Shown here one piece after another: positions 26,595-35,848 of a DNA stretch of 64,000 nucleotides. The stretch's first letter is position 1, and the number at the start of each line of letters is the position of its first letter. The notes beneath the pieces were generated by a model that was given only the letters and a program-made list of their open reading frames with translations, was not told the DNA's origin and ran no database searches. Origin of the DNA: Neolewinella xylanilytica (GTDB lineage: Bacteria > Bacteroidota > Bacteroidia > Chitinophagales > Saprospiraceae); the NCBI RefSeq assembly GCF_002934605.1, contig NZ_PTJC01000006.1, positions 1,860,001 to 1,924,000 on the forward strand, in the 5' to 3' direction. The position numbers were made by a program, and so were the translations under genes.

Positions 26595-27644
26595 ATGACA
26601 TTACGAGATGCCGTTCGGACGGCGGATAATACGGTAAGCAAACACGCGCGGGAACTGGCCCGGATCAGCAGCAATCGCAGCGCTCCCCAACTCGAGCGGA
26701 TTCGGGCCTTCAGTGAAATCATCGACCGGGAAATCGGAGATACCTGGTTGCGGCGGTCGCGGGGGCTGGAGCGGGACTTCGATCAGGGTAAATTATATCT
26801 GAAATTCGAGGGGGACAACCCGACCGGCACACAAAAAGACCGCATTGCCTTCGCCCACGTCGAGGAAGCGCTTTCCGAAAATTTCGACCGGGTAGCGCTG
26901 GCTACGTGTGGAAATTACGGGGTGGCCGTGGCCCTGGCAGCCTATCTCGCTGGCCTCCACTGCGAGATATTCATTCCGGCCGGCTACCATTCCAAACGCA
27001 TCGAGGAGATGGAAAGGCTCGGGGCAAAGCTGCACCGCCCCGTAGGAACCTACGAGGATACGGTCGCCATCAGCCGGCAATGGGCCCTCGAGAGAGGGTG
27101 CTACGACGCAAACCCAGGTGGTGATAATACGGATCTTCAGTTGCGTGCCTACGCCCAGATCGCTAACGAAATTACCCAGTCGCTCGCTACCGTCCCCGAC
27201 CGGATCGCCGTCCCCGTTTCCAACGGGACGTTACTGGCGGGTATCTTCTCCGGCTTTGAACGCCTGCTCAAGAACGGCCACATCGACAAGCTGCCCCGTA
27301 TGATCGGTGCGTCTTCCATTCGGAAGAACCCCATCGTTACCTCCTTTTTGGCCGGCAGCCGGAGGTGTATCGATCTCGACCCCGCTTCCATCAAGGAAAC
27401 TTCCATCAACGAGCCCCTGATCAACTGGCACAGCTTCGACGGGCAGGAAGCCCTGAATGCGATCCACGAAAGTGGGGGAGGGGCATGGCACGTGACGGAC
27501 GAGCAGATGCGCAAGATGTCATCCTACCTGAGCCAGAAGGAAGCCCTCCAGGTGCTGCCGGCTTCTACGGCGGGCCTGATCGCCCTGACCGCGGAGGAAA
27601 GCGATCATTCCTTACAGATTGCGGTTCTTACCGCCAAACGATAA
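26595..27644 (+). CDS. PLP-dependent threonine-synthase-like enzyme
   Basis: This 349-residue protein belongs to the fold-type II PLP family (threonine synthase / cysteate synthase / diaminopropionate-lyase-like). The PLP lysine is K81 in NPTGTQKDRIAF. The substrate or phosphate loop is TCGNYGVAVA, and a glycine-rich region SNGTLLAGIFSGF follows. It starts a tight same-strand cluster: six bases to the DUF1611 gene, which in turn overlaps the epimerase. It is shorter than housekeeping threonine synthase and lacks its N-terminal domain. Within the cluster it may act on an amino acid related to the DUF1611/epimerase step; that is inference. Confidence 0.85.
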   Translation: MTLRDAVRTADNTVSKHARELARISSNRSAPQLERIRAFSEIIDREIGDTWLRRSRGLERDFDQGKLYLKFEGDNPTGTQKDRIAFAHVEEALSENFDRVALATCGNYGVAVALAAYLAGLHCEIFIPAGYHSKRIEEMERLGAKLHRPVGTYEDTVAISRQWALERGCYDANPGGDNTDLQLRAYAQIANEITQSLATVPDRIAVPVSNGTLLAGIFSGFERLLKNGHIDKLPRMIGASSIRKNPIVTSFLAGSRRCIDLDPASIKETSINEPLINWHSFDGQEALNAIHESGGGAWHVTDEQMRKMSSYLSQKEALQVLPASTAGLIALTAEESDHSLQIAVLTAKR

Positions 27645-27650
27645 TTTAGC

Positions 27651-28739
27651 ATGAGTACGACGCCCCTTGACGGCAACGCCATCGTTTACGCCGATGGCGC
27701 ATTCAATACCCCCAACGGAAAAACCGCCCACGGCCTGGCCCGCTTCACCCGCCGCTACCGGGTGATCGGCATTATCGACCGGCAGTACGCCGGGCAGGAC
27801 AGCGGGCAGGTGCTGGACGGCAAGCCGAACGGTATACCGGTGTATTCCTGTTTGCAGGAAGCGCTGGAGCAGAGTGATCTGCGGCCGCGCTACTTCGTCA
27901 TCGGCCTGGCTCCCGACGGCGGGCGCCTTCCCGTCGCCGGACGCACCGCCATACGGGAAGCCATCCAGGCGGGGTTGAACATCGATAGCGGCCTGCACGA
28001 CTTCATCTCGAATGACCCGGACCTGCGCGAAGCCGCTAACCAGTACGGCGTATCCATTCGCGACGTACGCAAAACCCCCGACCGCGACCAACTGCACTTC
28101 TTTACCGGGGATATCGAGGAGGTGGATTGCCTGAAAATTGCCGTGCTGGGTACCGACTCGGCCATCGGGAAGCGCACCACGGCCTGGCTCATCGTGCACG
28201 GCTTGGAGGCAGCCGGATACGCGGCCCAGATGATCGGCACCGGGCAGACCGGGTGGATGCAGGGAGCCAAATACTCCATGATCATGGATAGTTGCATCAA
28301 CGATTTTGTGTCCGGAGAGATCGAGCACGCCGTGGTCAGTGCCTACCGCAACGAAAAACCCGACGTGATCGTCATCGAGGGGCAGGGGTCGCTGATGAAC
28401 CCGGCCTATCCGGGCGGTTTTGAGATTCTGGCGGCGGGTCGGCCCGACTTCGTAGTGCTTCAACACGCGCCCACCCGCAGGGAGTACGACGGCTTCCCCG
28501 GCTACCGGCTCCATAGTCTGCCGGAGCAGATCCACGCCATCAAGGTGGTGTCCGGGCGGGAGGTGATCGCCATAACCCTTAACCACGAAGGATTGGAAGC
28601 GGGAGCGATCGAAGGCGCCTGCCGGCAAGTGACGGAGGAAACGGGTTTGCCTTGCTATGACGTGCTGGCCCACGGGCCAGATGCGCTGGTGAAGCAAATT
28701 ACCACCTACCTTCGTGCCAATGCGGATAACCGGAATTGA
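27651..28739 (+). CDS. DUF1611 (DgcN-like) protein
   Basis: This 362-residue protein matches the DUF1611 family: a Walker A-like GTDSAIGKRTTAWLI, then MIGTGQTGWMQGAKYSMIMDS, VIVIEGQGSLMNPAYPGG and QHAPTRREYDGFPGYR. The family includes DgcN, described as acting with DgcA in D-glutamate catabolism through N-acetylation, in marine bacteria; the reaction here is inferred from that. It sits between the PLP enzyme (six-base gap) and the epimerase-like gene (overlap of about 20 bp), so the three genes are almost certainly one operon. Confidence 0.9.
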   Translation: MSTTPLDGNAIVYADGAFNTPNGKTAHGLARFTRRYRVIGIIDRQYAGQDSGQVLDGKPNGIPVYSCLQEALEQSDLRPRYFVIGLAPDGGRLPVAGRTAIREAIQAGLNIDSGLHDFISNDPDLREAANQYGVSIRDVRKTPDRDQLHFFTGDIEEVDCLKIAVLGTDSAIGKRTTAWLIVHGLEAAGYAAQMIGTGQTGWMQGAKYSMIMDSCINDFVSGEIEHAVVSAYRNEKPDVIVIEGQGSLMNPAYPGGFEILAAGRPDFVVLQHAPTRREYDGFPGYRLHSLPEQIHAIKVVSGREVIAITLNHEGLEAGAIEGACRQVTEETGLPCYDVLAHGPDALVKQITTYLRANADNRN

Positions 28740-29766
28740 CTACGAACGCTATGATCTGGAACTGATCGAGCCTTACACCATCGCTTACGAAACCATCGGC
28801 CAGGCTGCCAACTTCATTCTGAAGGTCAGCACGGACGACGGATTTGTCGGCTTCGGTTGCGCCGCCCCCGATTTGGTGGTGACCGACGAGCTAGCCGCGG
28901 ACGTGGAACGTGCCATTCCCGACTACATCGTGCCCGTCCTGATGGGACAAAATCCCTTCCATTACGCCCGGCTGCTGGAGGAATTGCGCGGTACGCTGAA
29001 GAGTTCCGCCCTGGCTATGGTCGACAGTGCATTGTACGACTTGGTAGCTAAAAAGGCCGGTGTCCCGCTCTACGAATTTCTCGGTGGCTTCCGTACCCAC
29101 ATTGCTACCAGTGTAACGGTCGGCATTCTGGGACTGGAGGAAACCGTTTCCCGCGCCCGGCAGTACGTGGACCAAGGCTTTGGTATCCTGAAGATCAAAG
29201 GGGGCTTAGATTACGAGGAAGATATCGCCCGCATCCGCGCCGTTCGCAAGCGCTACCCTAAGGTAGCCCTGCGCTTCGATGGCAACCAGGGGTATACGCT
29301 CGAGCAGGCGTTGCACTTCATCAGCGCCGCCCAACCCTTGGGTATCGATATCCTCGAGCAGCCAACCAGCATCGACGAAGAAGCGGTTATGGGTACCCTC
29401 ACCCGTGATTCACCCATCGCGGTAATGGCGGACGAAAGCCTCAAAACCCTCAGCGATGCATTCCGGCTGACCCAGCATGAGTTGACCGATATGATCAACA
29501 TCAAATTGCAAAAGGTGGGTGGGATCTGGACGGCCCTGCACATCAATTCGGTAGCGAAGTCGGCCGCAAACGAAGTTATGGTAGGTTGCCTCGACGAATG
29601 CGGCCTGGGCATCGCCGCCGGCCTGCACTTCGCGCTGAGCCGCCCGAACATCGCTTACGCCGACCTGGACGGACACCTCGATTTCAAGGTCGACCCCTTC
29701 GGCCACCTCTTCCGGCTGGAGAAGGGGATCCTGTACCCGAACGGACAACCCGGGCTGGGTACCTAG
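28720..29766 (+). CDS. Enolase-superfamily dipeptide/acylamino acid epimerase (DgcA-like)
   Basis: This 348-residue muconate-lactonising-enzyme-type protein has the family acid/base lysines in ILKIKGG (K158, K160) and IKLQKVGG (K262). The metal ligands are D187 (RFDGNQGY), E213 (ILEQP) and D238 (MADES). This set is typical of L-Ala-D/L-Glu epimerases and of DgcA-type N-acyl amino acid racemases. The ATG at 28720 is chosen over a GTG at 28714; both overlap the DUF1611 stop. Together with DUF1611 it suggests processing of a D-amino acid, perhaps D-glutamate, to the L-form. Confidence 0.92.
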   Translation: MRITGIDYERYDLELIEPYTIAYETIGQAANFILKVSTDDGFVGFGCAAPDLVVTDELAADVERAIPDYIVPVLMGQNPFHYARLLEELRGTLKSSALAMVDSALYDLVAKKAGVPLYEFLGGFRTHIATSVTVGILGLEETVSRARQYVDQGFGILKIKGGLDYEEDIARIRAVRKRYPKVALRFDGNQGYTLEQALHFISAAQPLGIDILEQPTSIDEEAVMGTLTRDSPIAVMADESLKTLSDAFRLTQHELTDMINIKLQKVGGIWTALHINSVAKSAANEVMVGCLDECGLGIAAGLHFALSRPNIAYADLDGHLDFKVDPFGHLFRLEKGILYPNGQPGLGT

Positions 29767-29773
29767 TGCTTAT

Positions 29774-30622
29774 TTACCTACCGTAGGCGGTCTGGTCGAC
29801 CAATGCCCCCTCCGGGGTGGTAAATACGGAGTCCTCAAAGGGATTTTCGGAAAAAGCAACCCGCTCGAAACTGATGGTCGAACCGGGTGTGCCTTCAGTG
29901 ATTTCGCCCTGCGCGGTGTAGAGTACGAGTACGGAGGGTACGATCAGTCCGTCAACGGTCTGCCATTCGTTGAATTCGACCATCTGGCGCAAATCCATAT
30001 CGGCTACGGCGGGGTAATTGACGCTGAAGGTGGAGTACTGCAATTGGTGGGTAGCGGGATCGGTATAAAGTTGATAGTCATTTCCGCCGTCACCCATGTC
30101 GTCGGGTACCTGGACGTTGAACTGATCGACGGTTTCTTCTCCGAATTCGGCTTCCCCGGCGTAGGTTACGGTTAGGCCTTCATCCGCGAATACGAATGGC
30201 ATCCCCATCAAGTAAAAGGAGGCACCCTGGTAGAGGCGGGGCGGTACACCGGTCACCTGCAGATCGGGAGTGACCCAGGTCGTGTCGCCGCGGGAGACGA
30301 TTTCGTAACCTTCTCCTTCGATCTGGTGGTAGCGGCTTCCGAGGTTCACCTTGTGGTAATCACTGATGGTCCGGTCGCCATCCATGGTGGGAAAACCATT
30401 GATCAGGAAACTCAAACCCGCCAGGTTATTCCAATTCGCCAGGCCGCCGTGTGCCTCGAGGACCTCGACGAATTCGGGGGCCATGTTGGCCGGGACGAGT
30501 TCTTCCTCGATGGCTTGCTCGGTTTCAGGAAAGTCGGTCTCGGCCGTACTGGTTTCGTTGCTCTCACAACTTCCGAGGTTGAATAGGGAGAGAAACAGGA
30601 TAGAGGTATATATCGTCTTCAT
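29774..30622 (-). CDS. Hypothetical lipoprotein (LolA-like fold possible)
   Basis: This 282-residue protein has a lipobox (LFNLGSCES, C19) and an acidic linker (residues 20-45). The main domain is beta-rich, with alternating phrases such as GLSFLINGFPTMDGDRT, GYEIVSRGDTTWVTPD, YQLYTDPATHQLQYSTFSV and WQTVDGLIVPSVLVLY. These resemble the outer-membrane lipoprotein-sorting (LolA/LolB-like) layout common in Bacteroidota. No catalytic residue is evident. It converges with the epimerase gene and is single. Confidence 0.7.
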   Translation of the reverse strand: MKTIYTSILFLSLFNLGSCESNETSTAETDFPETEQAIEEELVPANMAPEFVEVLEAHGGLANWNNLAGLSFLINGFPTMDGDRTISDYHKVNLGSRYHQIEGEGYEIVSRGDTTWVTPDLQVTGVPPRLYQGASFYLMGMPFVFADEGLTVTYAGEAEFGEETVDQFNVQVPDDMGDGGNDYQLYTDPATHQLQYSTFSVNYPAVADMDLRQMVEFNEWQTVDGLIVPSVLVLYTAQGEITEGTPGSTISFERVAFSENPFEDSVFTTPEGALVDQTAYGR

Positions 30623-30703
30623 AGTGTTCGGGTTATGTCTACTATCTATCGGTGAGGCGCCCGAAATTGTTCAGGTGGGCGCCGGAGCGCAGGAGAAAAA
30701 CCC

Positions 30704-32383
30704 TCAGAACGGAACGGAGGATTCGAAGGCCATTCGTTCCCGGCTCGTCGGATGCACGAAGGCGATCCAGGCGGCGTGCAGGCAGAGGCGGTCGTCCGGC
30801 TGCCCGTAGAGATCGTCGCCCACGATCGCGGCCCCCAGCCCCTCCGGGTGCGCACAGTGCACGCGAAGCTGGTGGGTCCGCCCCGTGACCGGCCACAGGT
30901 CCACCCGGGTATTTCCGCCGGTAGCTTCCACCACTTTCCAGCGGGTGCGGGCGGCCTTCCCGTGGTCGGAGCAGACGATCTGACGGGGCCGGTCGTCGAG
31001 GTCGCCGCGCAGGGGCAGGTCGATGAATCCCTCCGTCCCGGCCACCGCCCCCACCACTAGGGCTTGGTAGCGCTTTTCTACGGAACGCCGGAAGAACTGC
31101 CGCTGTAACTGCTTGTGTACCTCCTTGCGTTTGGTGACCAACAACAGCCCGCTGGTCGACATGTCTAGCCGGTGCACCACCAGCGGTCCGGTGGCTTCCG
31201 GATACTGGCCCCGTATGCGTTGGTAAACGGAATCCTGGATGTGCTTACCCGGGACGGAGAGGAACTCGTGCGGCTTGTCGATCACCAGCAGGTCGTCATC
31301 TTCGTATACGATCCGCAGGGTTTTTCCCCGGGCGGGGTTGACCAGCAGCGGATTTTCGTCCACCTCGAGCCCCTGTAGCATATGCGAGAGGATCGGCTCG
31401 CACTTGCCCTTGCAGGCGGGGTAGTAGTGGCCGTGCTGTCGAATTTCGGAACCGGGAGATTGTCCCCACCAGAATTCCGCCAGGGCGATCGGCCGTAATC
31501 CATGTATAAATGCGTATTGCAATAGCTTTGGTGCGGCGCATTCCCCCGCGCCGGCCGGGGGTACCCCGAAAACGGTTTCGGAAAAAATGCTGCCCAGGCC
31601 ACGGGTTTGACCCTCCGCGTTCAAAAACGCGTATTCCGTGAAAATGCGATCCTGGAGGGCGGCGGACATCTCCCGTCGTCGCTTCTCCGTACGGCTTATT
31701 GCTATCTCGTACCGGGAGACGTCTTCTTCCGCCAGTTGAACGCGGTGTTCCAGCGCCCGTTTGAGATCCTTCAGCCCGTAGCTCTGGCGAATGCTCTCCG
31801 CCGCCAACCGTTTCTCCAGTGCTTCCAGCTCGGTAGGGGATAAGTCAGCAGCGGCTTCCCTTGCTTCCCGCCGCCGCTGCTTTCCTGCTTTGACTAGTTG
31901 TCGTTCCCGCTGAAGTTCCTGCTCCGCTTCCAGCCGGGTCGTTTCGAGTAATTGCTTGGCTCGTATATAGGCGGGGTTAGCCTGGAGGGCTTCCAACTCC
32001 AGGGTTACCGCATTGATTTCGGATTCCCCACTGCGGTAAAAACCCCGCTCATCAAGCAGGTCATACACCGGCGGAACGAATCCGGGGAGGTGGTTGCTGT
32101 CGGCCAGTTTTCCCGAATAGGCCGCCAGGTAACTTAGTTCCTCATCCCCGTGCGCCACCACCAGTACACCGAACATTTTGCCCTGGCGGCCGGTGCCGTC
32201 GGCGTCCAGGCCGAAATCGGCGTCCCAGCTTTTATCGCTCCGCAGATGCGCTTGCAGATCTTCGGCCGCCGCCACCGCCAGCGTATGCGGGCGGTAGTAA
32301 AAGGGAAAGGTGAAGCGGTCGGGTAGGGGAGTGGACTCCGTTCCGGGCGGTAGGGGATGTAACACGTCGGTGGGGTTAGCCAT
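30704..32383 (-). CDS. RluA-family pseudouridine synthase with long N-terminal extension
   Basis: This 559-residue protein has an RluA-type C-terminal catalytic domain (about residues 330-559): the catalytic aspartate is in VVHRLDMSTSGLLLV, followed by RRSVEKRYQALVVG and TGRTHQLRVHCAHPEGLG. The first about 330 residues are unusual. They contain a coiled-coil region with many Arg/Glu and a CKGKC motif near residue 340 (YYPACKGKCEP). The MANPTDVL start at 32383 is used because the longer frame would run over the FG-GAP gene's 3' end. The target RNA is unknown; the extension may bind RNA or a partner. Confidence 0.88.
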   Translation of the reverse strand: MANPTDVLHPLPPGTESTPLPDRFTFPFYYRPHTLAVAAAEDLQAHLRSDKSWDADFGLDADGTGRQGKMFGVLVVAHGDEELSYLAAYSGKLADSNHLPGFVPPVYDLLDERGFYRSGESEINAVTLELEALQANPAYIRAKQLLETTRLEAEQELQRERQLVKAGKQRRREAREAAADLSPTELEALEKRLAAESIRQSYGLKDLKRALEHRVQLAEEDVSRYEIAISRTEKRRREMSAALQDRIFTEYAFLNAEGQTRGLGSIFSETVFGVPPAGAGECAAPKLLQYAFIHGLRPIALAEFWWGQSPGSEIRQHGHYYPACKGKCEPILSHMLQGLEVDENPLLVNPARGKTLRIVYEDDDLLVIDKPHEFLSVPGKHIQDSVYQRIRGQYPEATGPLVVHRLDMSTSGLLLVTKRKEVHKQLQRQFFRRSVEKRYQALVVGAVAGTEGFIDLPLRGDLDDRPRQIVCSDHGKAARTRWKVVEATGGNTRVDLWPVTGRTHQLRVHCAHPEGLGAAIVGDDLYGQPDDRLCLHAAWIAFVHPTSRERMAFESSVPF

Positions 32384-32435
32384 GCGGCCACGAAGGTACG
32401 TGGTTCCCCACCAGGCGGTTGCCTGCCCGGGCTGG

Positions 32436-35400
32436 CTATTTCGTGGGGGTGGCCAGGGTATAGGCACTTACGTCGCCTTCCTGTACCCCGACCAGGAGCA
32501 TTCGATTGTAAATCGCCAGCGACCGTACCGATCCTGAAAAATGCAAACCCGATAGCGGGTGGGGCACGTATTCGAAGGTACCGTCCCCATTCCCCCGCAA
32601 CAGCGTACCGGCATTGGCATCCGAACTGCCGTAACGGAGCCGGGCCTTCACTTCGTTGCCTCCCAGGATGATATCGGGTATACCGTCGCCAGTGGCATCG
32701 AGGCTACAAGCGGCGTATACCGGGGCGTACTGTGCCTCGACGGGCAGGGATGCTAGATGAAACCTGCCGTCTTCACCGCGTAGGAAAAGACTTGTTTCCA
32801 ACCGCTCGGCCGATTTCCGTTGCCCCGCTTTTTCGAATCCGGCCTCCAAGTCATCGGCGGTCACCTCCGCGTAACTCGCGTAGTTCGGGTAGCGGGCGCG
32901 TTGGCCACTGAGCTGAGACAATAACTCATCGCGCGTCAGATCGGGGTAGCGGGTACCGTGGATGTAATAGCTAAAGATCGGATCGATGCTACCGTTATTG
33001 TCCTGGTCGGCGGCGTAGAGCATTACCGGACTATCCGGCGTGGCACCGTATTGATTATTGAGTCCTTCGTTTCCGATCAGTAAATCCACCCGACCGTCTC
33101 CGTCAAAGTCATCAACGAGGAGGTGGTACCACCAGCCCCGGGGCGATGCTTCGAAGTAGCTGGCCGTGACATCCCGTACACGTTCACCGTCCGTAGTGAG
33201 CACCGTGACCGGCATCCATTCGCCGACCACGATCAATTCTTCCTGGTTGTCCCCGTCCAGGTCTTGCCATACCGCGTCGGTGACGAGTCCGAGGGTAGCC
33301 AGCGGATCGTCCTCGGCAAGTGCCACGCTTTGGTAGGCGCCGGATGCATCCGCTACCAGGAATTGGCTTGCTTCCGCCAGGGGGTAGGCTCCGGATTGAA
33401 CGCCACCGCCGAGGAAGATGATGGGGTAGCCGTTAACCTTTGCCTGACTACTTATGGCCACGGTGGCCGTGCCAGAAGTGATGGCCGGAAAGGATTGGGA
33501 TAGGGTAAAGCTACCGTCCCCGCCGTTGATCAGGACATAATCCGAATTCATATTGCCCTCGTTCCCCGATTGGTACCCACCATGGGCTACGTAGATATCG
33601 GGAAGTCGATCGCCGTTCACATCCCCTACGGAGATGTCCGTTATCCGAAGCAGGCTATTGGATGGTGGCCGGAAGCTTACGGACCCTTCGCGCAATCCGT
33701 TCTCCGATTGCAAATAAACCTGGACGCCCCGACCTGCTTCTCCTCCGATTAGGAGGTCGTCCAGGCCATCGGCGTTCAAATCGTGGGTCACCAGCACCGG
33801 ACCCGTCGATGACAGATTGCGCGGAAGAAGCGCTTGCCGGTCAAAATCCCGTACGCCAGGTCCTACGTCAGTGTAGGTTACCGGCGAGCTGGTAGTGGTG
33901 AAGTAGGCTGCAACGTCAGGTAGGTCCGAAGCCTCCGCTGCTTTGGCGCTCTTCTGCGTTACCGTGAGTCGTTGATTCGCCGGTACATCCTCGTAGGTGG
34001 ATACCAGCCCGTTCGCCCAGTTAACCCGCAGGCTTTGCACCTGCGCCGCGGCGCCCAAACCAAAATGGAGCAACGGCGGACCACTCGACAAATAGCCGCG
34101 GTTGGGAAAGTATTCCTGCACCTGGACCGTGTCGTTGACTTCGATCGTGACTTTAGCACCGATGCCCTGCGTATTGGGTGCCTGCCCCTGCAGGGCTACC
34201 TGCAGATAGTTTCCATCCGTGGTTTCGTTGCGGTAGAGGAAGGCCGGCTGATTCAGATTATTGACGACCAAGTCAAGGTCGCCATCGTTATCGAGGTCTA
34301 CGGCCACCGCCCCATTGCTGTTGGATGGCCGGTCTAGCCCCCATTGGCCGGTCACGTTTTCGAAGCCTTCCCTGTGCTGGTTTTTGAAGATAAAGTTGTT
34401 CAGGTCGGAGGCCGGCATTTCCTTCAGCATTTCCAGTACGTCCGTTTTCTGTAGCCGTCCCCGGGCCGCGACGAAGTCGTCCATGTACTTGATGAAGTCC
34501 ATATTGGTGTAGTCGCGCAGGTAGCCGTTGGTGACGTGTAGATCTTTCCAGCCATCATTGTCGAAGTCGCTGAATAGGGCCGACCAGCTCCAGTCGGTCG
34601 CACTTACCCCGGCGAGTTGACCGATCTCCGCGAAGCTCCCGTCGCCCCGGTTGAGTTGGAGCATGTTGCGCATCGTCTGGTCCGGAAAACCGCTGGCGCG
34701 ATTCAGATCGTGGCGCGAGCGGTTATCGTCGGCCATCAAAAGCTTACGGCGTCGGTTGTCGGCGGGTAGCATATCCAGGGTGAAAATATCCGGCAGCCCA
34801 TCGTTATTCACGTCGGCGATGTCGTTGCCCATGGAGTAGTGACTGGTGTGGCCCAGTCGTTCACTAAGCTCGTCGGTGAAGGTCCCGTCGCCCTGATTGA
34901 TGTACAGGTAGTCCGGCACCTCATAATCGTTGGAGAGATAGAAATCTATCAGACCGTCTCCGTTGATGTCACTCAGCGCGAGTCCCAGACCGTAGCTGAG
35001 GGGCGAACCGTTGATGCCGGCCTCTTCCGTAACGTCCCGGTAGGTGCCTTCCTCGTTACGGTAGAAACGCAAACCGCGTTCCGGATCCGGCGTCTGAAGG
35101 AGCTGACCGGTCTTCTCCGCGTTCAGGACCGGCAGGCTCTTGGGGTTGTGGTTGAGCAGGAGCAGGTCGAGGTCATCGTCGCCGTCAGCATCGAAAAAGT
35201 AACCCTGGTTGCTGAAGGCGGGCAGGTCGAGTCCGTACTCGGCGGCCGCTTCCCGGAAACGGGGGATGCCCCGATCGTCGGAACCGCCATTGATAAAGAG
35301 CTGATTGCGGCGCTTCTCGGCGGGCAGCATGCCGGAATAGGAAACGTAGAGGTCCGGAAGGGCGTCGGCGTTGATGTCCACTACGGCCACCCCGGTCTTC

Positions 35401-35759
35401 CACGGACCCGGTCGGCCGGCCGTCTGGCTGGGATCGGTCACGTCCGTAAAGGTGAAATCACCCCGGTTCAGATACAGGCGGTTTTCACCGAGGTTGCTGG
35501 TGAAATACAGGTCTACCCACCCGTCCTGGTTGAAGTCCGCCGCCGCCACGCCGCCCCCGTTGTAAAAGTATTCGTACATCAGGATATTGGTGTTCGGGCC
35601 CTCGGTGAGCAGGTTGTTGAAGGTCAGGCCGCTGGCTTCCGGCGCGATCAGGGAGAAGCGCGGGGCCGCTACTTGGGCTACGCCATCGGTGTCCGGGCCG
35701 CAGGCGGAGCCGCCGAGCCAGAGGATCAGGAGAACGAGCGGGTAAGTCAGGGAACGCAT
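32436..35759 (-). CDS. FG-GAP/VCBS repeat and ASPIC/UnbV lipoprotein
   Basis: This 1,107-residue lipoprotein (lipobox LGGSACG) has many FG-GAP/VCBS calcium-binding repeats (AADFNQDGWVDLYF, DINADALPDLYV, FDADGDDDLDLLLL, DINGDGLIDFYL, DLDNDGDLDLVVNN and others) and an ASPIC/UnbV domain near the middle (GIGAKVTIEV, GLGAAAQVQSLRVNWANG). It is predicted to be a surface beta-propeller protein that binds or recognises external ligands. The ATG at 35759 gives a lipoprotein signal; the longer upstream frame crosses a terminator. It is downstream of SusD, as is common for such proteins in SusCD loci. Confidence 0.93.
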   Translation of the reverse strand: MRSLTYPLVLLILWLGGSACGPDTDGVAQVAAPRFSLIAPEASGLTFNNLLTEGPNTNILMYEYFYNGGGVAAADFNQDGWVDLYFTSNLGENRLYLNRGDFTFTDVTDPSQTAGRPGPWKTGVAVVDINADALPDLYVSYSGMLPAEKRRNQLFINGGSDDRGIPRFREAAAEYGLDLPAFSNQGYFFDADGDDDLDLLLLNHNPKSLPVLNAEKTGQLLQTPDPERGLRFYRNEEGTYRDVTEEAGINGSPLSYGLGLALSDINGDGLIDFYLSNDYEVPDYLYINQGDGTFTDELSERLGHTSHYSMGNDIADVNNDGLPDIFTLDMLPADNRRRKLLMADDNRSRHDLNRASGFPDQTMRNMLQLNRGDGSFAEIGQLAGVSATDWSWSALFSDFDNDGWKDLHVTNGYLRDYTNMDFIKYMDDFVAARGRLQKTDVLEMLKEMPASDLNNFIFKNQHREGFENVTGQWGLDRPSNSNGAVAVDLDNDGDLDLVVNNLNQPAFLYRNETTDGNYLQVALQGQAPNTQGIGAKVTIEVNDTVQVQEYFPNRGYLSSGPPLLHFGLGAAAQVQSLRVNWANGLVSTYEDVPANQRLTVTQKSAKAAEASDLPDVAAYFTTTSSPVTYTDVGPGVRDFDRQALLPRNLSSTGPVLVTHDLNADGLDDLLIGGEAGRGVQVYLQSENGLREGSVSFRPPSNSLLRITDISVGDVNGDRLPDIYVAHGGYQSGNEGNMNSDYVLINGGDGSFTLSQSFPAITSGTATVAISSQAKVNGYPIIFLGGGVQSGAYPLAEASQFLVADASGAYQSVALAEDDPLATLGLVTDAVWQDLDGDNQEELIVVGEWMPVTVLTTDGERVRDVTASYFEASPRGWWYHLLVDDFDGDGRVDLLIGNEGLNNQYGATPDSPVMLYAADQDNNGSIDPIFSYYIHGTRYPDLTRDELLSQLSGQRARYPNYASYAEVTADDLEAGFEKAGQRKSAERLETSLFLRGEDGRFHLASLPVEAQYAPVYAACSLDATGDGIPDIILGGNEVKARLRYGSSDANAGTLLRGNGDGTFEYVPHPLSGLHFSGSVRSLAIYNRMLLVGVQEGDVSAYTLATPTK

Positions 35760-35789
35760 GAGGGGAAGATAGCGTGGACGGGCCACAAC

Positions 35790-35832
35790 GAAAAAGGGGT
35801 CCGTCTTCGTCGGTGACGAAAACGGACCCCTT
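35790..35832 (-). terminator. Intrinsic terminator after SusD
   Basis: On the minus strand, a stem of 18 bp with one mismatch (three-base loop) is followed by a run of Ts. It lies between susD and the FG-GAP gene, so the latter may be transcribed partly independently. Confidence 0.8.
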
Positions 35833-35848
35833 CTGAAGGTCGGAATAC

